Origin: Rana temporaria | Taxonomy: Eukaryota > Chordata > Amphibia > Anura > Ranidae | Reading direction: 5' to 3' | Length of the DNA stretch: 64,000 nt | NCBI RefSeq assembly: GCF_905171775.1 | Contig: NC_053491.1 | Coordinates: forward strand, 335,005,952 to 335,069,951 | In this document: in pieces, positions 21,586 through 32,653 of the stretch | How the letters are laid out: every line of letters starts with the position of its first letter | Position numbering within the stretch: the first letter of the stretch is position 1 | Position numbers and translations under genes: made by a program | The notes under the pieces: generated by a model | Seen by the model: the letters and a program-made list of their open reading frames with translations, nothing else | Databases searched by the model: none | What the model was told of the DNA's origin: nothing

Positions 21586-21886
21586 TTAAAGGAGTTGTAA
21601 AGGTTGTTTTTTATTTTCTAAATAGGTCCCTTTAAGCTAGTGCATTGTTGGTTCACTTACCTTTTCTGTCGTTTTCCCTTCTGAATGTTTCTTTTCTTTG
21701 TCTGAATTTATCACTTCCTGTTCCTCCTCAGTAAGCTTGCCCCCATCATCCGAGCCGTTCTGGCTGGGGGTTAGTCAGCGTGCTCGCCCCTCCCTTGGGA
21801 CTACATCCCTGCGGGGAGATGCTGTGAACTGCACAGGAGGAAATCCTGAAGAACCACAGGTAACAGCAGTGCCAGTTAGGAGGAGA

Positions 21887-21889
<3 letters not shown>
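21586..21889. repeat. MITE family H, copy 1 (left arm)
   Basis: Starts TTAAAGGAGTTGTAAAGG; landmarks AAGCTAGTGCATTGTTGGTTCACTTACC and CTTCCTGTTCCTCCTCAGTAAGCTT match the left arm of 42830-43195. The right arm is not recognisable, replaced by a TA repeat and other DNA. Confidence 0.75.

Positions 21890-21937
<48 letters not shown>
21890..21937. repeat. (TA)n microsatellite
   Basis: About 23 TA units. Confidence 0.97.
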
Positions 21938-21938
<1 letters not shown>

Positions 21939-22044
21939 CTTGGAAAGTTGGACAGCTGAGCTATTGCTGGAAAAGATATTTGTGTGTTATATAATCTTCT
22001 TCACTTTGTATGGAAGTTACTCAGGCATACCATGCCCATATAAA

Positions 22045-22167
22045 TATAGCCTTGAGAATGTACATCTTTCTATATTGCAATGCATATGTTGTGGCCATAT
22101 TTTGATCTTGGTGAAAACAACCTATACTGTATTGCAATATAGAAAGATGTACATTTTCCAGGCTATA
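22045..22167. repeat. Inverted repeat with 25-bp exact arms
   Basis: AATGTACATCTTTCTATATTGCAAT at about 22058-22082 is complementary to about 22131-22155, with TATAGCC/GGCTATA outside. A short foldback element or the heart of a larger one. Confidence 0.8.
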
Positions 22168-22300
22168 GAGAGAGAGACAGGAAGTGGAGGGGAATACAAG
22201 GAACTACGGTGAGAGAGAGAGTTCAGCTAGACAGAAGGGAGCAGAGCTTAAAGACACAGAGCAATAATAAATCACATAGTGTAACACAACAACACTGCCA

Positions 22301-22445
22301 TCTGGCCGCGTTATCGTTAAATCGCTGCTAGTTTTAGCGGTGCTTTACCATCGTTTTAGCGGCGCTATTCGGCCGCTAGCGGGACGCTTTTAATCCCCGC
22401 TAGTGGTCGGAGAAAGGGTTCAATGCGCCCCCTCCCCCTGAAAAA
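22301..22445. repeat. GC-rich repeat fragment
   Basis: Alternating CGCTA/TAGCG words (ATCGCTGCTAGTTTTAGCGG, GGCGCTATTCGGCCGCTAGCGGG). Similar vocabulary occurs at 10240-10262. Class unknown. Confidence 0.5.
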
Positions 22446-22499
22446 GTTCTGCAGACGCCTATGTAGCCGCCTAGCAACCAGTGATGAATCCTTGTCTGG

Positions 22500-22850
22500 C
22501 CCATTCAGCTTTCAACTGGGATTCCAGTGAACAGCTGAATGTAAAAAAAGGGGAAAGGATAAAACAAACAAAAAACACCCTCAGGTCTGGTATTGATTTT
22601 AAGGAGGATCCCATGCAAAAAGCAAACAAAAAACAACATGAAGTCTTCCCCCTCCCAATTCCATACTAGACTCTGACCTAAGCATGCAGTCTGGCTGGCC
22701 AGGAAAGGGGGAAAAGAGCATGTGGTCCACCTCCTGAACCATACCAGGCCACTCAACAAGGAGAGAGTACCTTTGCCAGGGAGGACCTCCCTTGCAAAGC
22801 AACCTTTCCCCATGTTGATTAGGACAAGGGCCTTATCAGTTTCCACAGCA
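22500..22850. repeat. Repeat family I fragment
   Basis: Shares order and wording with 24600-24950: GGATCCCATGC..., 'CTGGCTGGCCAGGAA', 'CTGAACCATACCAGG' and CCCATGTTGATTAGGACA (24920: CCCATGTTGATGAGGACA). Frames across it are not conserved between the copies. Confidence 0.7.
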
Positions 22851-23995
22851 GAAGCTCATGAAGACCTGACATTCCTGACCGCATCTTACATGGCCACACA
22901 AATGTGCACTGGCACATAACCAGCCCAGACTGGCACCAAACTGCTTTTTCTCTCTGTGCTGGTTGATCTTCAGCTCTTCAGTGTGTTTGTTCCTGTGTTA
23001 CCCTTGCATCTGTGGATACTCATTACTGACTCCGCTTACCCTTGGACCTGTCTTCTGCATGGCTTCTGATCTTACCTCGGCCGTTTAAACAGACTGTCTG
23101 ATCCTGCTCTCCTGTGTACGACTATGGCTATCCACCTGACCACGCTTGCTCCTGTCCTCACCTGGTACCTGACCTTGGTTTTGAAGCAGCTTCTCTCCTG
23201 ACTCCTGCTCTGCCTAAGTCCTGCTTCTTCCCACGGGTGCCACCAGTCTGCAGATTTTATCACGGTTTCTCATCAGAGTACCTAGACATCCTGTCTGACT
23301 ACACTCCAGTTAGAAACATCCCTGCAAGCAATTCCAGTAGACGACCCACATTTCTTTGAGCCTGACTCCTCCTGTTCCACCTTCAGGGGAGTCTGGAGCT
23401 TAGCCACAAGGAAGGCCTTCTCTACTTTAATCTCCAGCACTAGGTACGTGATAGGCATCTTCCTCACAACCTTAGCCCAGTAGTTGTGGAGTTCTGCATG
23501 CAGGTGGGGGGCTAGAATCTGAGAACCCTCTTTGACAATAAAGGAACCCCAAGATACCACACCACCATGTAAATGAGTAAGGAGTACCCTTGCTCATTAA
23601 TTGAAGAAATAGATTTTTGTACTTCAATGAGTTCATCAGGGGACACAGGGCAGTGTCCAATCACCTATAGGTGGAAAATAAGCAATTAAGTGAGGATGTA
23701 TGATAGAGAAAATATAATTAGTGAATAAACACACACACTTTAACAAGTTCTTTATTTAAACAACACACACACACACATAGAAAACATATCCCGTGATGTA
23801 CATAAATAATCCCAACCTTCCCCCCCATGGAAATGAAGAGAAAAAGACCTGTCTGTAGTGCAGCTCTGGAGAGTAGTCTAGTGACAACCATAGCTCATTT
23901 CATAGATATAGTGGAGTGTGTCAGTATCTTATTTGTGTGTGGAAGTTATTTGCAAGACCACCAGAGAAAAAATGCCTGATAATAGAAAAATATGA
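22851..23995. other. Repeat-derived DNA, no gene
   Basis: 22920-23390 is C/T-biased with many CCTG/CTGACC words, resembling an LTR, but I could not find both ends. 23500-23790 resumes phrases of repeat family I (AGGAACCCCAAGATACC; AGGAGTACCCTTGCTCATTAA; TTCTTTATTTAAA), so 22500-23790 may be one family I copy with an insertion. A CA-rich stretch lies at 23762-23778. Confidence 0.4.
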
Positions 23996-24285
23996 TTTTT
24001 TATTACAGCTTACCTGTAAAATACTTTTCTTGGGAATACATCATGGGACACAGAGCCTTAATTACTTAATGGGTTATGTAGCCACCACCGGTGATTGGAC
24101 ACTGGCAAACCCAATTAGAATTGAGTTCCTCCCCTATATTACCCCTCCTAAATGGAGAGTACCTCAGTTTTGTAGCAAAGCAATAAGTGTCCCACGTTTA
24201 ACTCCGAAGAGGGGCGGGAGCTCTGCGTCCCGTGATGCATTCCCAAGAAAATAATTTTACAGGTAAGCTGTATTAAAAAATCCTA
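23996..24285. repeat. Foldback MITE family J
   Basis: Arms TTATTACAGCTTACCTGTAAAATACTTTTCTTGGGAATACATCATGGG (near 23999-24050) and its near complement ending TTTACAGGTAAGCTGTA at 24274. Part of the arm, ATCACGGGACACAGAGCCTTAATTACT, appears again in direct orientation at 24300-24328, so a second partial copy adjoins it. Confidence 0.8.
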
Positions 24286-24322
24286 TTTTCTTGCTGATGC
24301 ATCACGGGACACAGAGCCTTAA

Positions 24323-24333
24323 TTACTCAATGG

Positions 24334-24404
<71 letters not shown>
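24323..24404. repeat. (GATA)n microsatellite
   Basis: About 17 GATA units, interrupting the second partial family J copy. This is the complement of the TATC repeat at 11492. Confidence 0.97.
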
Positions 24405-24405
<1 letters not shown>

Positions 24406-24409
24406 CAGT

Positions 24410-25140
24410 AGGTGCACGCGACATTGTGTCAATCTCGCTCCCTTTCTCTGCGAGATTGACCACCTACGAGCCCCATCGCGGGAGCCAGCGCCGAGCTGGC
24501 TTGCCGCGATGGAGACAGAGCCGTCATAGAAGCGACGGGAGATCCGACTTGGATTCCCGCCAATTCTACACGTGTGCGGCGTTTGTTATGAATCCTGAGG
24601 GGGAAGTCCCCGCCGGATTTTAAATAAAAATCCGGCATGGGTTCCCCCCTCAGGAGCATACCGGGCCCTTAGGTCTGTTATGGGTTGTAAGGAGAGCCCC
24701 CCTACGCCCAAAAAAACGGCGTAGGAGGTCCCCCTACAATCCATACCAGACCCGTATCCAAAGCACGCTACCTGGCCGGCCAGGAAGGGAGTGGGGACGA
24801 GCGAGCGCCCCCCCCCCCCCCTCCTGAGCCGTACCAGGTTGCATGCCCTCAACATGGGGGGGTTGGGTGCTCTGGGGCAGGGGGGCGCACTGTGGCCCCC
24901 CCACCTCAGAGCACCCTGTCCCCATGTTGATGAGGACAGGGCCCCTTCCCGACAACCCTGGCTGTTGGTTGTCGGGGTATGCGGGCGGGAGGCTTATCGG
25001 AATCTGGGAGCCCCCTTTAATAAGGGGGCCCCCAGATACCGGCCCCCCACCCTAAGTGAATGGATATGGGGTACCCCTAACCATTCACCTGTAGGAAAAA
25101 TGTCAAAGTTAATAAACACACCACACAAGGGTTTTTAAAA
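24410..25140. repeat. Repeat family I, longer copy
   Basis: Opens with a hairpin GTCAATCTCGC..GCGAGATTGAC (24427-24460). Contains inverted blocks (CCGGATTTTAAATAAAAATCCGG; GGGAGCCCCCTTTAATAAGGGGGCCCCC) and ends near TAAACACACCACACAAGGG. Very GC-rich with C and G homopolymers. The many overlapping frames are shadows. Confidence 0.65.
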
Positions 25141-25640
25141 TAATTTATTTTTCTGCTCCGGAGGCTCCCCCTGTCTTCTTTATTAGCTCTTTTACCAGGG
25201 GGAGCTTCTTCTTTGACGTCTTCGGGTGGGTGGGGGCCGCCGTCTGGTTCTCTTCCACCGCCGGGGGGGGGGGGTCGCTTTTAAAAAAGCCCCCACCCCC
25301 CGGCGGGTTTCCTCCGGCGTCTTCGGCGGGGGGGCTTCTTCTTCCGCTATCCCGACGGGTCTTCTCCGCTATCCGGGGGGTCTTCTCAACTCTCCGGGGG
25401 TCTCCTTCTATGTTCGCCGCTCTCCGCTGTTGACTCGGCGCACCCCGGTTCTTCCTCTCGCTGTCCGGTGCCTTCTTCTTCCGTGCTGTACGTCTTCTTC
25501 TCCTTCCGTGCTGTGAGTTCTTCTTCCGTGCTGTGACGTCATGTTCTTCACTTCTCTTCTTCTCCCGATGTTGACACGTCGCCTTTCCTCGCTGCAATGA
25601 CGGGTGCGCGGCTTGCATCGGATTTATATAGACCTCACAA
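25141..25640. repeat. Pyrimidine-rich low-complexity tract
   Basis: Dominated by TTCTTC, CCG and G/C runs, e.g. repeated CTTCTTCTTCCG and 'CCGGGGGGTCTTCTC'. Likely part of family I. Lysine/arginine-rich minus frames (25145-25618) follow from composition and are not genes. Confidence 0.7.
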
Positions 25641-25734
25641 TCCCATCATGCTCTGGTACCTACCCATGTGATACCTACCCACGTGCCATACTTAACATTG
25701 TTAGACCACCTAGGAGGCAGCCTTAACCTTACGA

Positions 25735-26034
25735 CGCGTATCGCTACGGAAACAACGTAAATTTAGATCGACGGGCATCGCTGACGTTCGTGAATCGCCG
25801 TAACTAGTCATTTGCATATTCTATGCCGACCGCAATGGATTCGCCACCTAGCGGCCGGCCTAGAATTGCAGCCTAAGATCCGACGGTGTAAGTCAATTAC
25901 ACCTGTCGGATCTTAGGGCTATCTATGCGTAACTGATTCTATGAATCAGTCGCATAGATACGACAATCGTATCTCAGAGATACGACGGCGTATCAGGAGA
26001 TACGCCGTCGTATCTCTTCTCTGAATCTGGCTCA
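25735..26034. repeat. Harbinger-type MITE fragment (right end)
   Basis: Ends in TACGCCGTCGTATCTCTTCTCTGAATCTGG, with the vocabulary (TACGACGGCGTATC, GTTCGTGAATCGCCGTAACTAG, ATTTGCATATTC) shared with the intact element at 27356-28086. Its left end is lost or too diverged. It directly abuts a Tc1 remnant. Confidence 0.6.
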
Positions 26035-26730
26035 CCATTCCCACAGTTAAGCACGGAGGTGGAAACATGATGCTTCGGGGCTGTTTCTCTGCTAAAAGTA
26101 CACACCGACTTTGCCGCATTGATTGGGGTCAATGGACGGGGCCATGTATTGTAAAATCTTGGATGAGAACCTTCGTCCCTCAGCCAGAACACTGAAGATG
26201 GGTCATGGATGGATCTTCCAGCATGACAATGACCCAAAACATACCGCCAAGGCAACAAATGAGTGGCTCAAGCAGAAGCAAAATAAGGTCATGGAGTGAC
26301 CTAGTCAGTCTCCAGACCTTAATCCTATAGAATATTTAGGGAGGGAGCTGAAACTTCAAGTTGCCAAGATACAGCTAAGAAACCTTAAGGATTTAGAGAA
26401 TATCTGTAAAGAAGAGTGGACCAAAATCCCTCCTGAGATGTGTGCACACCTGGTCACCAACTACAAGAAACGTCTTACCTCTGTGCTTGCCAACAAGGGT
26501 TTCTCCACCAAGTACAGAGTCGTTTTTTGCTTGGGGAGAAAATACTTATTTTACTCACTGAACTGCATTTATAGCATTTGTTTTATATGTTTTTCTGGAT
26601 TTTTAGTTGATATTCTGTCTCTATCATTTAAAATACACCTATGATAAAAAATTATAGAACCTTCATTTCTTTGTAGGTGAGAAAACTTACAAAATCTGCC
26701 GGTGATCAAATTATTATTTTCCCCACTGTA
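26035..26730 (+). pseudogene. Tc1/mariner transposase remnant, 3' half with right terminal repeat
   Basis: Translates in pieces to the C-terminal half of a Tc1 transposase: KHGGGNMMLRGCFSAK, then GWIFQHDNDPKHTAKATNEW (second catalytic Asp), then PSQSPDLNPIEYL (third catalytic residue) to about 26510. Reading requires at least one frame change near 26100-26200, and TGA replaces a Trp codon just before PSQSPDLNP. Beyond the gene, a terminal repeat ends in TTATTTTCCCCACTGTA at 26730. The 5' half is absent. Confidence 0.88.
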
Positions 26731-27352
26731 TTACATTTTTGCACTTGGGTTTGGATACACTTTAACCCTTTCACTGGTTCAAATTATAAAAGTATTTTTT
26801 ACAGAAAACCATTGGAATTGCTGACTATACTAAACATTTACAGCATTTCTTTACTTATTTGTAGCAAACAAAACCCTTTACTTAGGTGTGCCATATATCA
26901 CAAGGGCTGTGTAAGGACACCTCTGTTATCTATGGCAATCTTCCATGTCTGCCTCATGGAACACCTGCTTTTGTGATATATGGCTTCCCCATAACATCTA
27001 ACACTTTCGTGCATCCCTTCCCAACATAGGCACATTGCATTCTCATTTACTGAATCCTATCAGCAAAATAAAGTTTACACCGTGGCACATTCTTATGATC
27101 CTTGGAATCCTCCATTGAGGACTGCCTGTGATTTTTTTCATTGGCACTAACACACTATAAAATAGTTTTATGATCAGCCTTACCTCTGTGACTTTTCCTC
27201 TCCCCTCCCATTTCAAAACCAACTCATCCCTTTACCAGACCAGCTTTCTACTTTTATTACCATGTGTTTATATGTGTGTGTGTGTGTGTGTGTGTTTTTT
27301 TTTTCTTCTTAAAGGATAAGTTCGCTTTTTCATAAAAAATTCAAATAAATTC
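26731..27352. other. No gene recognised; contains a (TG)n run
   Basis: Single-copy-looking DNA with a TG repeat at about 27273-27294 followed by a T run. An inverted echo of 'GATATATGGC' words near 26885-26985 is weak. Confidence 0.4.
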
Positions 27353-27355
27353 ATA

Positions 27356-28086
27356 GGGCCGGATTCACGTAGATAGGCGCATCTTTAGACCGGCGTAGCG
27401 CATCTCATATGCGCTACGCCGACGTAACTCTGAGAGGCAACAGCAGTATTCACAAAGCACTCGCTCCCAAACTTGCGCCGGCATAACGTAAATTGGCCGG
27501 CGTAAGCCCGCCTAATTCAAAGTAGGGAGGTAGTGGGCGAGATCTAGTAAAATGAAGCGTGACCCCATGTAAATGAAGGGCCGAACGAACGGCGCATGCG
27601 CGCGCATGCTCAGAATCACGTCGAATTTACGCACTAAGATACGCCGGCTCAATGGCAACAACGTGAACGTAACCTACGCCCAGCCCCATTCACGTACGAC
27701 TTACGTTAACGACGTAAAATACGACGGCTGTTCCATCGTCCATACCTTTGCATGGGTTGCGTCTCCCTATAGGTGATTTATCTTTACGCCGGACGTACGC
27801 CTTACGTAAACGGCGTATACTCATGCGACGGGCGCAAGTACGTTCGTGAATCGGCGTATCTTGGTAATTTGCATATTCGACGCGTAAATCAATGGAAGCG
27901 CCCCTTGCGGCCAGCGTAAACATGCGCCCAAGATACAACGGCGTAGGAAACTTACATCGGTCGGATGGAGCCACATTTCAGGCGTATCTTCTACTAAGAA
28001 TCGGGCGCATAGATACGACGGCGCATCTGTTCACTTACGCTGCGTATCTCAAAATACGTCAGCGTAAGTGTCTGTGAATCCGGGCC
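27356..28086. repeat. Harbinger MITE, 731 bp, with 3-bp duplication ATA
   Basis: Termini GGGCCGGATTCAC and GTGAATCCGGGCC are inverted repeats with one mismatch. ATA flanks both sides (27353-27355, 28087-28089), the 3-bp duplication expected for PIF/Harbinger. Its first roughly 170 bp (GGCGCATCTTTAGACCGGCG, GCGCATCTCATATGCGCTACGCC, GACGTAACTCTGAGAGGCAA) match the inverted right end of the gene-bearing Harbinger at 29235-32653. It is therefore a deletion derivative or relative moved by that transposase type. The arginine-rich frames are shadows. Confidence 0.88.
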
Positions 28087-28089
28087 ATA

Positions 28090-28580
28090 GTTTTTTGCAA
28101 GTAAAAAAAAGTGCAATTATTATTTTTTTCTAGAGAACTTGCAGAGCAAAATCAGCAGATCAGGGGTGCAATGCAGGGCTCCTGCAGACGGGGCAGGCAG
28201 TTATTTAGGAGCAGGAAGGAACAAATTATGAAGATGCTCACCACTGGCCTCGCAGTTCATTGAGAACTTTAAGCCATCAGCCGCAATGGCTGGCAGTAGT
28301 TGCAGTTCATCCATTTAGAGGAAACTGTGAATGAATGATGCAGCGTGGGCAGGGCCCTGCATGGTTGCGGCCATCAATCAACTGCTGATCGGCTGTGTCC
28401 AATCACAGCCCAGAGCCCTGTGTTGATGACATTTTTTCTTCAGCGTCAGGGAGAATCCTGAACGTCATTCAGCGCAAGGCAATTTCTTTTTTTCTGCCAG
28501 TAAATATCTAATACAGCCCACTTTCTGTTTCTTGTCTGGTAAAAAGCCTAGGCTTATGACATCATGCACAACTCTCTCTC
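28090..28580. other. No recognisable feature
   Basis: Nothing identified beyond moderately GC-rich single-copy-looking DNA. Confidence 0.4.
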
Positions 28581-29076
28581 TAAGGCCCCGTACACACCAT
28601 AGAATCCATCCGCAGATAAATCCCAGCAAATGGGTTTCAGCGGATAGATCCTATGGTGTGTACACGCCAGCGGATCTTTTTTCGTGGATATATCTCCCCT
28701 GGGATGGATTCCAGCAGATCGAATATTTGCTGACATGCCAAACAAATCCATCTGCTGGAATCCATCCCAACGGATGGATCCGCTGGTCTGTATAGACTCA
28801 CCGGATCCATCCGTCCGAAGGGATCCCCCGCATGCGTCGTAATGATTCGACGCATGCGTGGAATTCCTTATATGACAGCGTCGCGCACGTCGCCGCGTCA
28901 TAATAGCGGCGACGGCGCGACACGTCATCGCCAGAGGATTTCGGCGCGGATTTCAATGCGATGGTGAGTACACTCCATCGCATTAAAATCTGCTGAAATC
29001 CTCGAGAGGATTTATCCGCGGAAACGGTCCGCTGGACCGTATCCGCGGATAAATCCTCCCGTGTGTATGGGGCCTA
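28581..29076. repeat. MITE-1-like family, full copy
   Basis: Left TAAGGCCCCGTACACACC and right GTGTGTATGGGGCCTAAA are inverted ends. Interior words (GGATCCATCCG, CAGCGGATC, ATCCGCGGATAAATCC) recur in both orientations. Ends resemble the TTATGCC..GGCATAA copies but with GGCCTTA/TAAGGCC, shared with 60754-61186. Confidence 0.85.
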
Positions 29077-29350
29077 AATCAGTGTACATTTCAGGGCAGC
29101 AATTCAAAAAGTAACATGGCTAGTGAGTCAGTAGATCAGCAATGCAACTAGGATTTTCAGAATGTGGTCATATTATTTGTCTGAAGCTGAGTTCACACTT
29201 ATGCGAATTCCATGCGGGTTTCTGCCCGGCCTAAAGTTACCCCTCATAAAGCAGGGGTAACTTTGCACCAGACTTGCACAAGTCAGCTGGAGAGTAGCTT
29301 CAGCAGCACCGTTACAGACGAGCTGAGCAACCCCACTTGCAGGACAACAC

Positions 29351-30428
29351 ATGGCAGCCGTGGTCCTAGCACTAATAATGGGCCCACTGCCACGTAGGAG
29401 GGCACGGGAGAGGATATTCCGCACGTGCATGAATGTCTTTGGCATGGGTGATTTGGAGGTGTTTCACATTTTCAGATTCAGCCCTGAAGCCATCCTGGAA
29501 ATAGCCACAACCCTGCATGATGACATCACCAGCCAGACACAACGCTCACATGCAGTGCAGCCACTGGTCAAGGTACTGGCAACACTCCATTTCCTTGCAA
29601 GTGGATCTTTTCAGCGTACAAGTGGAGTCGTGGCTGGGATGTCACAATCCACCATGAGCAGATGCGTGCACCAGGTTATCCCCGCAATCCTCCGACGCAT
29701 GTCCCACCACATCATCAGACCCACCCAGGAGCATCTGCGGCAGAAGGCAATGCGGGATTTCTACGAAATTGCAGGATTCCCACGCACCGTGGGGGCCATT
29801 GATTGCACACATGTGGCACTACGGCCCCCCCGTGACACAGAGCACATATTCCGCAATCGTAAGCAGTGGCATTCCATCAACGTACAGGTGATAGCCGATG
29901 CCCAATGCCTCATATGGCACGTCCGTGCCAAACACCCAGGGGCCAGCCACGACAGCTACATATACCGTCAAAGCAACATCCCAACAGAATTTGAACAGAA
30001 CATGTATGGGGACAGCTAGCTGGTTGGTGAGTGACATGGGAGTCAGGCATGACTGTCCGACCCCACGATGCAGACATCACGAGGGGCACATACATGGCTA
30101 ACATCCTCCTGTCTTTCCCCTTTCAGGTGACTCTGCATATGCACTTGGGCCCCACCTCCTGACTCCATTCCGGAATCCAGAAACCAGAGGAGAGATAAAC
30201 TACAATGCTGCACACATACGCACCCGTGCAGTGGTGGAGCGCACATTTGGCCTCCTGAAGTCCCGTTTCCGATGCCTGGATAATTCCGGGGGGACCCTGT
30301 TGTATTCCCCAAACTTTGTGTGCCAGATCATCAGTGCATGTTGCGTGCTGCACAACTAAGCCATGAGGAAGGGCCTGGAGATTGACATACGTGATGACCT
30401 GACCCCCGAACCACCCAGTCCCCCCTAA
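29351..30428 (+). pseudogene. HARBI1-like Harbinger transposase, two exons, two premature stops
   Basis: DDE nuclease that would cut and join transposon ends. Exon 1 (29351-30026) starts MAAVVLALIMGPLPRR; an HTH-like stretch lies at residues 95-110 (GMSQSTMSRCV). Catalytic residues visible are D151 in VGAIDCTHVAL and D201 in PGASHDSYIYRQS; the third, E in AVVERTFGLLKSRF, is in exon 2. The 100-bp intron 30027-30126 has GTGAGT donor and TTTCAG acceptor and joins in phase to give the conserved Gly-Asp-Ser. Broken by TAG at 30017-30019, where the family usually has Trp, three codons before the splice, and by TAA at 30357-30359 after CCVLHN. Downstream codons run to a final TAA at 30426-30428. Confidence 0.9.
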
Positions 30429-30815
30429 CTGAGGCTACCCCGTCTGCTGAGGGAAGAGCAGTCAGGAGATGCCTCGCGGTAGGCATCTTTGCACGTTAAA
30501 CACACACATTCATCATGGCACAAGGAGAATGCACGCATGCACACCACTGTGGTCCCTAGCTCACACACACCACATCCACTTCACATTGGATTAGCCCAAG
30601 TCCACCATGCAGGACTTGGGAGCAGCAACGCCGCGCCAAGGCTCCAATTATGTCGCTGACCATTCATACCACATTCACACGGTCGTGGGGATAACTTCTC
30701 CCAGACGACCGAGGGTGACACCCCTTACTGGCAGGAGTGTCACCCCCACATTCACACACCAGTCACACTGTAGCCTGCACTCCTCACCGTGTGCAGTAAT
30801 AAAAAAAAAAACTCC
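30429..30815. other. Intergenic space between the convergent Harbinger genes
   Basis: Contains CA-rich DNA and an 8-10-bp inverted pair (GTGTCACCC / GGGTGACACC around 30714-30750). The plus frame 30607-31284 is antisense shadow of the Myb-like gene. Confidence 0.6.
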
Positions 30816-32219
30816 TCACCGTGGTGGGCTCCGCCTGGTGCCACGTCTCTGGCTCCTCACTTGCCTGGTGGCAACTTCAGGTGGGGGTGGGGCATCAGCA
30901 GGAGACTCCTCCTCAAGTCTGCCACTCCTGGCAGGTTCTGGCTGCCTGCCCTCCAACGCCACCGCTATGCGGGTGAGCACCACGGTGGTCTCTGCGTGCA
31001 TCCGCAGCTGGCGGGTGGTGGTCTGCTGGTGCTGGCGCCTCCTGTGCCTCCCCTCCGCGGCGATGGCAGTCGTGTTGGCCTTTACAGCCACTGTGAGGCT
31101 CTTGACTTCTGTCACCAGGCGTGAGGGCGTGGCCTGCAGCTCCCCAACACAGGTGACAACTGTTGCACAATTGGCATTAATATCCTGCAGACAGTCTGGT
31201 ATTTCTGCCGAGGAGGCCAGGCTGTCTGCGAGACGCTTCATGTCCCGGGCAACAGCACCCACATGGTGGGTCTGGCGGGCCTGATCCCTCGCAAGGGTTT
31301 CCTGAATGGCCTCAGGAACACCCCTGTTTTTTTGGTGGCCTTCCTGGGGGCATGAGAGGCTTGGGGCCGTGTAGATGGGGAGGCCCATGAGGATTGTCCT
31401 CTGATGGAGGAGGAGGGTGAGGATGGTACCCTGATGGTGGAGGAGGGTTGAGAGGGTTCACTGATGGGGGAGGAGGGTTGGGAGGGTCCCCTGATGGGGG
31501 AGGAGGGTTGAGACGGTTCACTGATGGGGGAGGAGGGTTGGGAGGGTTCAGGGATGCTGGGATTTTCCTCCACTATGTAGAACACAACCTCCAGGTCCCC
31601 GTGCTCCTTCTCTACTTCCTCAAGAGGTGAGGTGTGGGCACTCTCATCCCTGGATGGTGTGGGTCGCCCTGCAGCCGACGATGGCCCAGCTCCCTCCAGC
31701 ACATCTGTGGATGACACAAAGCATTCACATGTTGGTGGACCCACACACTTGTCACATATTCCCTTCAACCCCCTCACATGCTACACACCGGATAGGAGAT
31801 AAAACACACTTACCTGTCCTCAAGGACTGGTCTCCGGAGTCGAGCCCCTCCATGCCCTCCACCTGCTCCGGCTGCAGGCTTTGGGCGATCATCTCATCCT
31901 CCAGGGTCAACCGCACAGTACAGGCTGGTCCTCCTCCCGTGCCCCTGGCATGCCTCCTTATCGCACCCAGCTTTTCACGGACCTTACGTTTCAGATCGTT
32001 TATTTTTTTTTGGATATCCCGGGGGCTCCTGGTCGCATTGCCCACGGCGCTGAGCTCCCTCAGGATCTCCTTCTTTCTAGCCTTGCTGGTCTGGTGACTG
32101 AGGGCACCATGGAGGTACTTGTCATGTGCCACTATGCCAGCAACAATAATAGCCCTCTCCTCCAGGCTAAAGTTTTTCTTCCTCCGATCCTTCTTGTCTG
32201 TATTTGCAGCAGCCGCCAT
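30816..32219 (-). pseudogene. Harbinger Myb-like DNA-binding protein, two exons, one frameshift
   Basis: Partner protein that helps the transposase reach DNA ends and the nucleus. Exon 1 (31814-32219) encodes MAAAANTDKKDRRKKNFSLEE, then a trihelix/SANT-like domain ending ...SPRDIQKKINDLKRKVREKL. An intron (31705-31813) has GTAAGT and CCACAG signals and joins in phase to DVLEGAGPSS. Exon 2 codes a Ser/Pro repeat region from a 30-bp tandem repeat and then a helical C-terminus (GVPEAIQETLARDQARQ...). The frame changes at a run of seven T on the plus strand (31327-31333), so one base was gained or lost. The stop after TRRSPPR is at 30816. Confidence 0.85.
31425..31555 (-). repeat. 30-bp tandem repeat within the Myb-like gene
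   Basis: Plus strand unit CTGATGGGGGAGGAGGGTTG plus GGAGGGTTCA, about four copies. It codes the EPSQPSSPIS-type repeats on the minus strand, in frame because 30 is divisible by three. Confidence 0.9.
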
Positions 32220-32653
32220 CGCTTTGCAAAAGTACCTTCCCTAAGGGGGGGGGGGGGGGGCAGGATGTACTTTTGCGCCGGACGGGCGCATTTGTGGGCG
32301 TATTTGTAGGCTCGGCGTAAGCCGGTTGGCCGGCGTATCCCAGGAAGTTGGGCCGGCGTAGTTGTGAGCATGCGCACAGGGGACCGATCATACGTCCACT
32401 TCACTGTGCATGCTCCGTTCAGGATACGCCGGGCGTATATCACTACTCCACGTTCCGACCATCATTTGCATAAGGTCACACCCACTTACACTTACGCTGG
32501 CTTACGCCGACTAAATTAAGTTACGCCGGCGCAACGTTAGGAGCAAGTGCTTTGTGAGTACTGTACTTGCCTCTCTGAGTTACGTCGGCGTAGCGCATAT
32601 GAGATGCGCTACGCCGGTATAAAGATGCGCCAATCTACCTGAATCTACCCCTA

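Larger units (their letters stand above)
29235..32653. mobile_element. Decayed PIF/Harbinger transposon with two convergent genes
   Basis: Carries a HARBI1-like transposase on the plus strand and a Myb-like partner on the minus strand, the standard two-gene layout of Harbingers. The right end (about 32260-32653) is rich in GCCGGCG words and its outermost 170 bp is the inverted counterpart of the MITE at 27356. No matching left terminus is found before 29235, so the element looks 5'-truncated or replaced by other repeat DNA (29190-29234). Both genes are broken, so this copy cannot act alone. Confidence 0.85.

Noticed and set aside
25145..25618. Basic 157-residue protein
   Set aside because: Low-complexity pyrimidine tract read on the minus strand; no ordered features.
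30607..31284. 225-residue plus-strand frame
   Set aside because: Antisense shadow of the Myb-like Harbinger gene.
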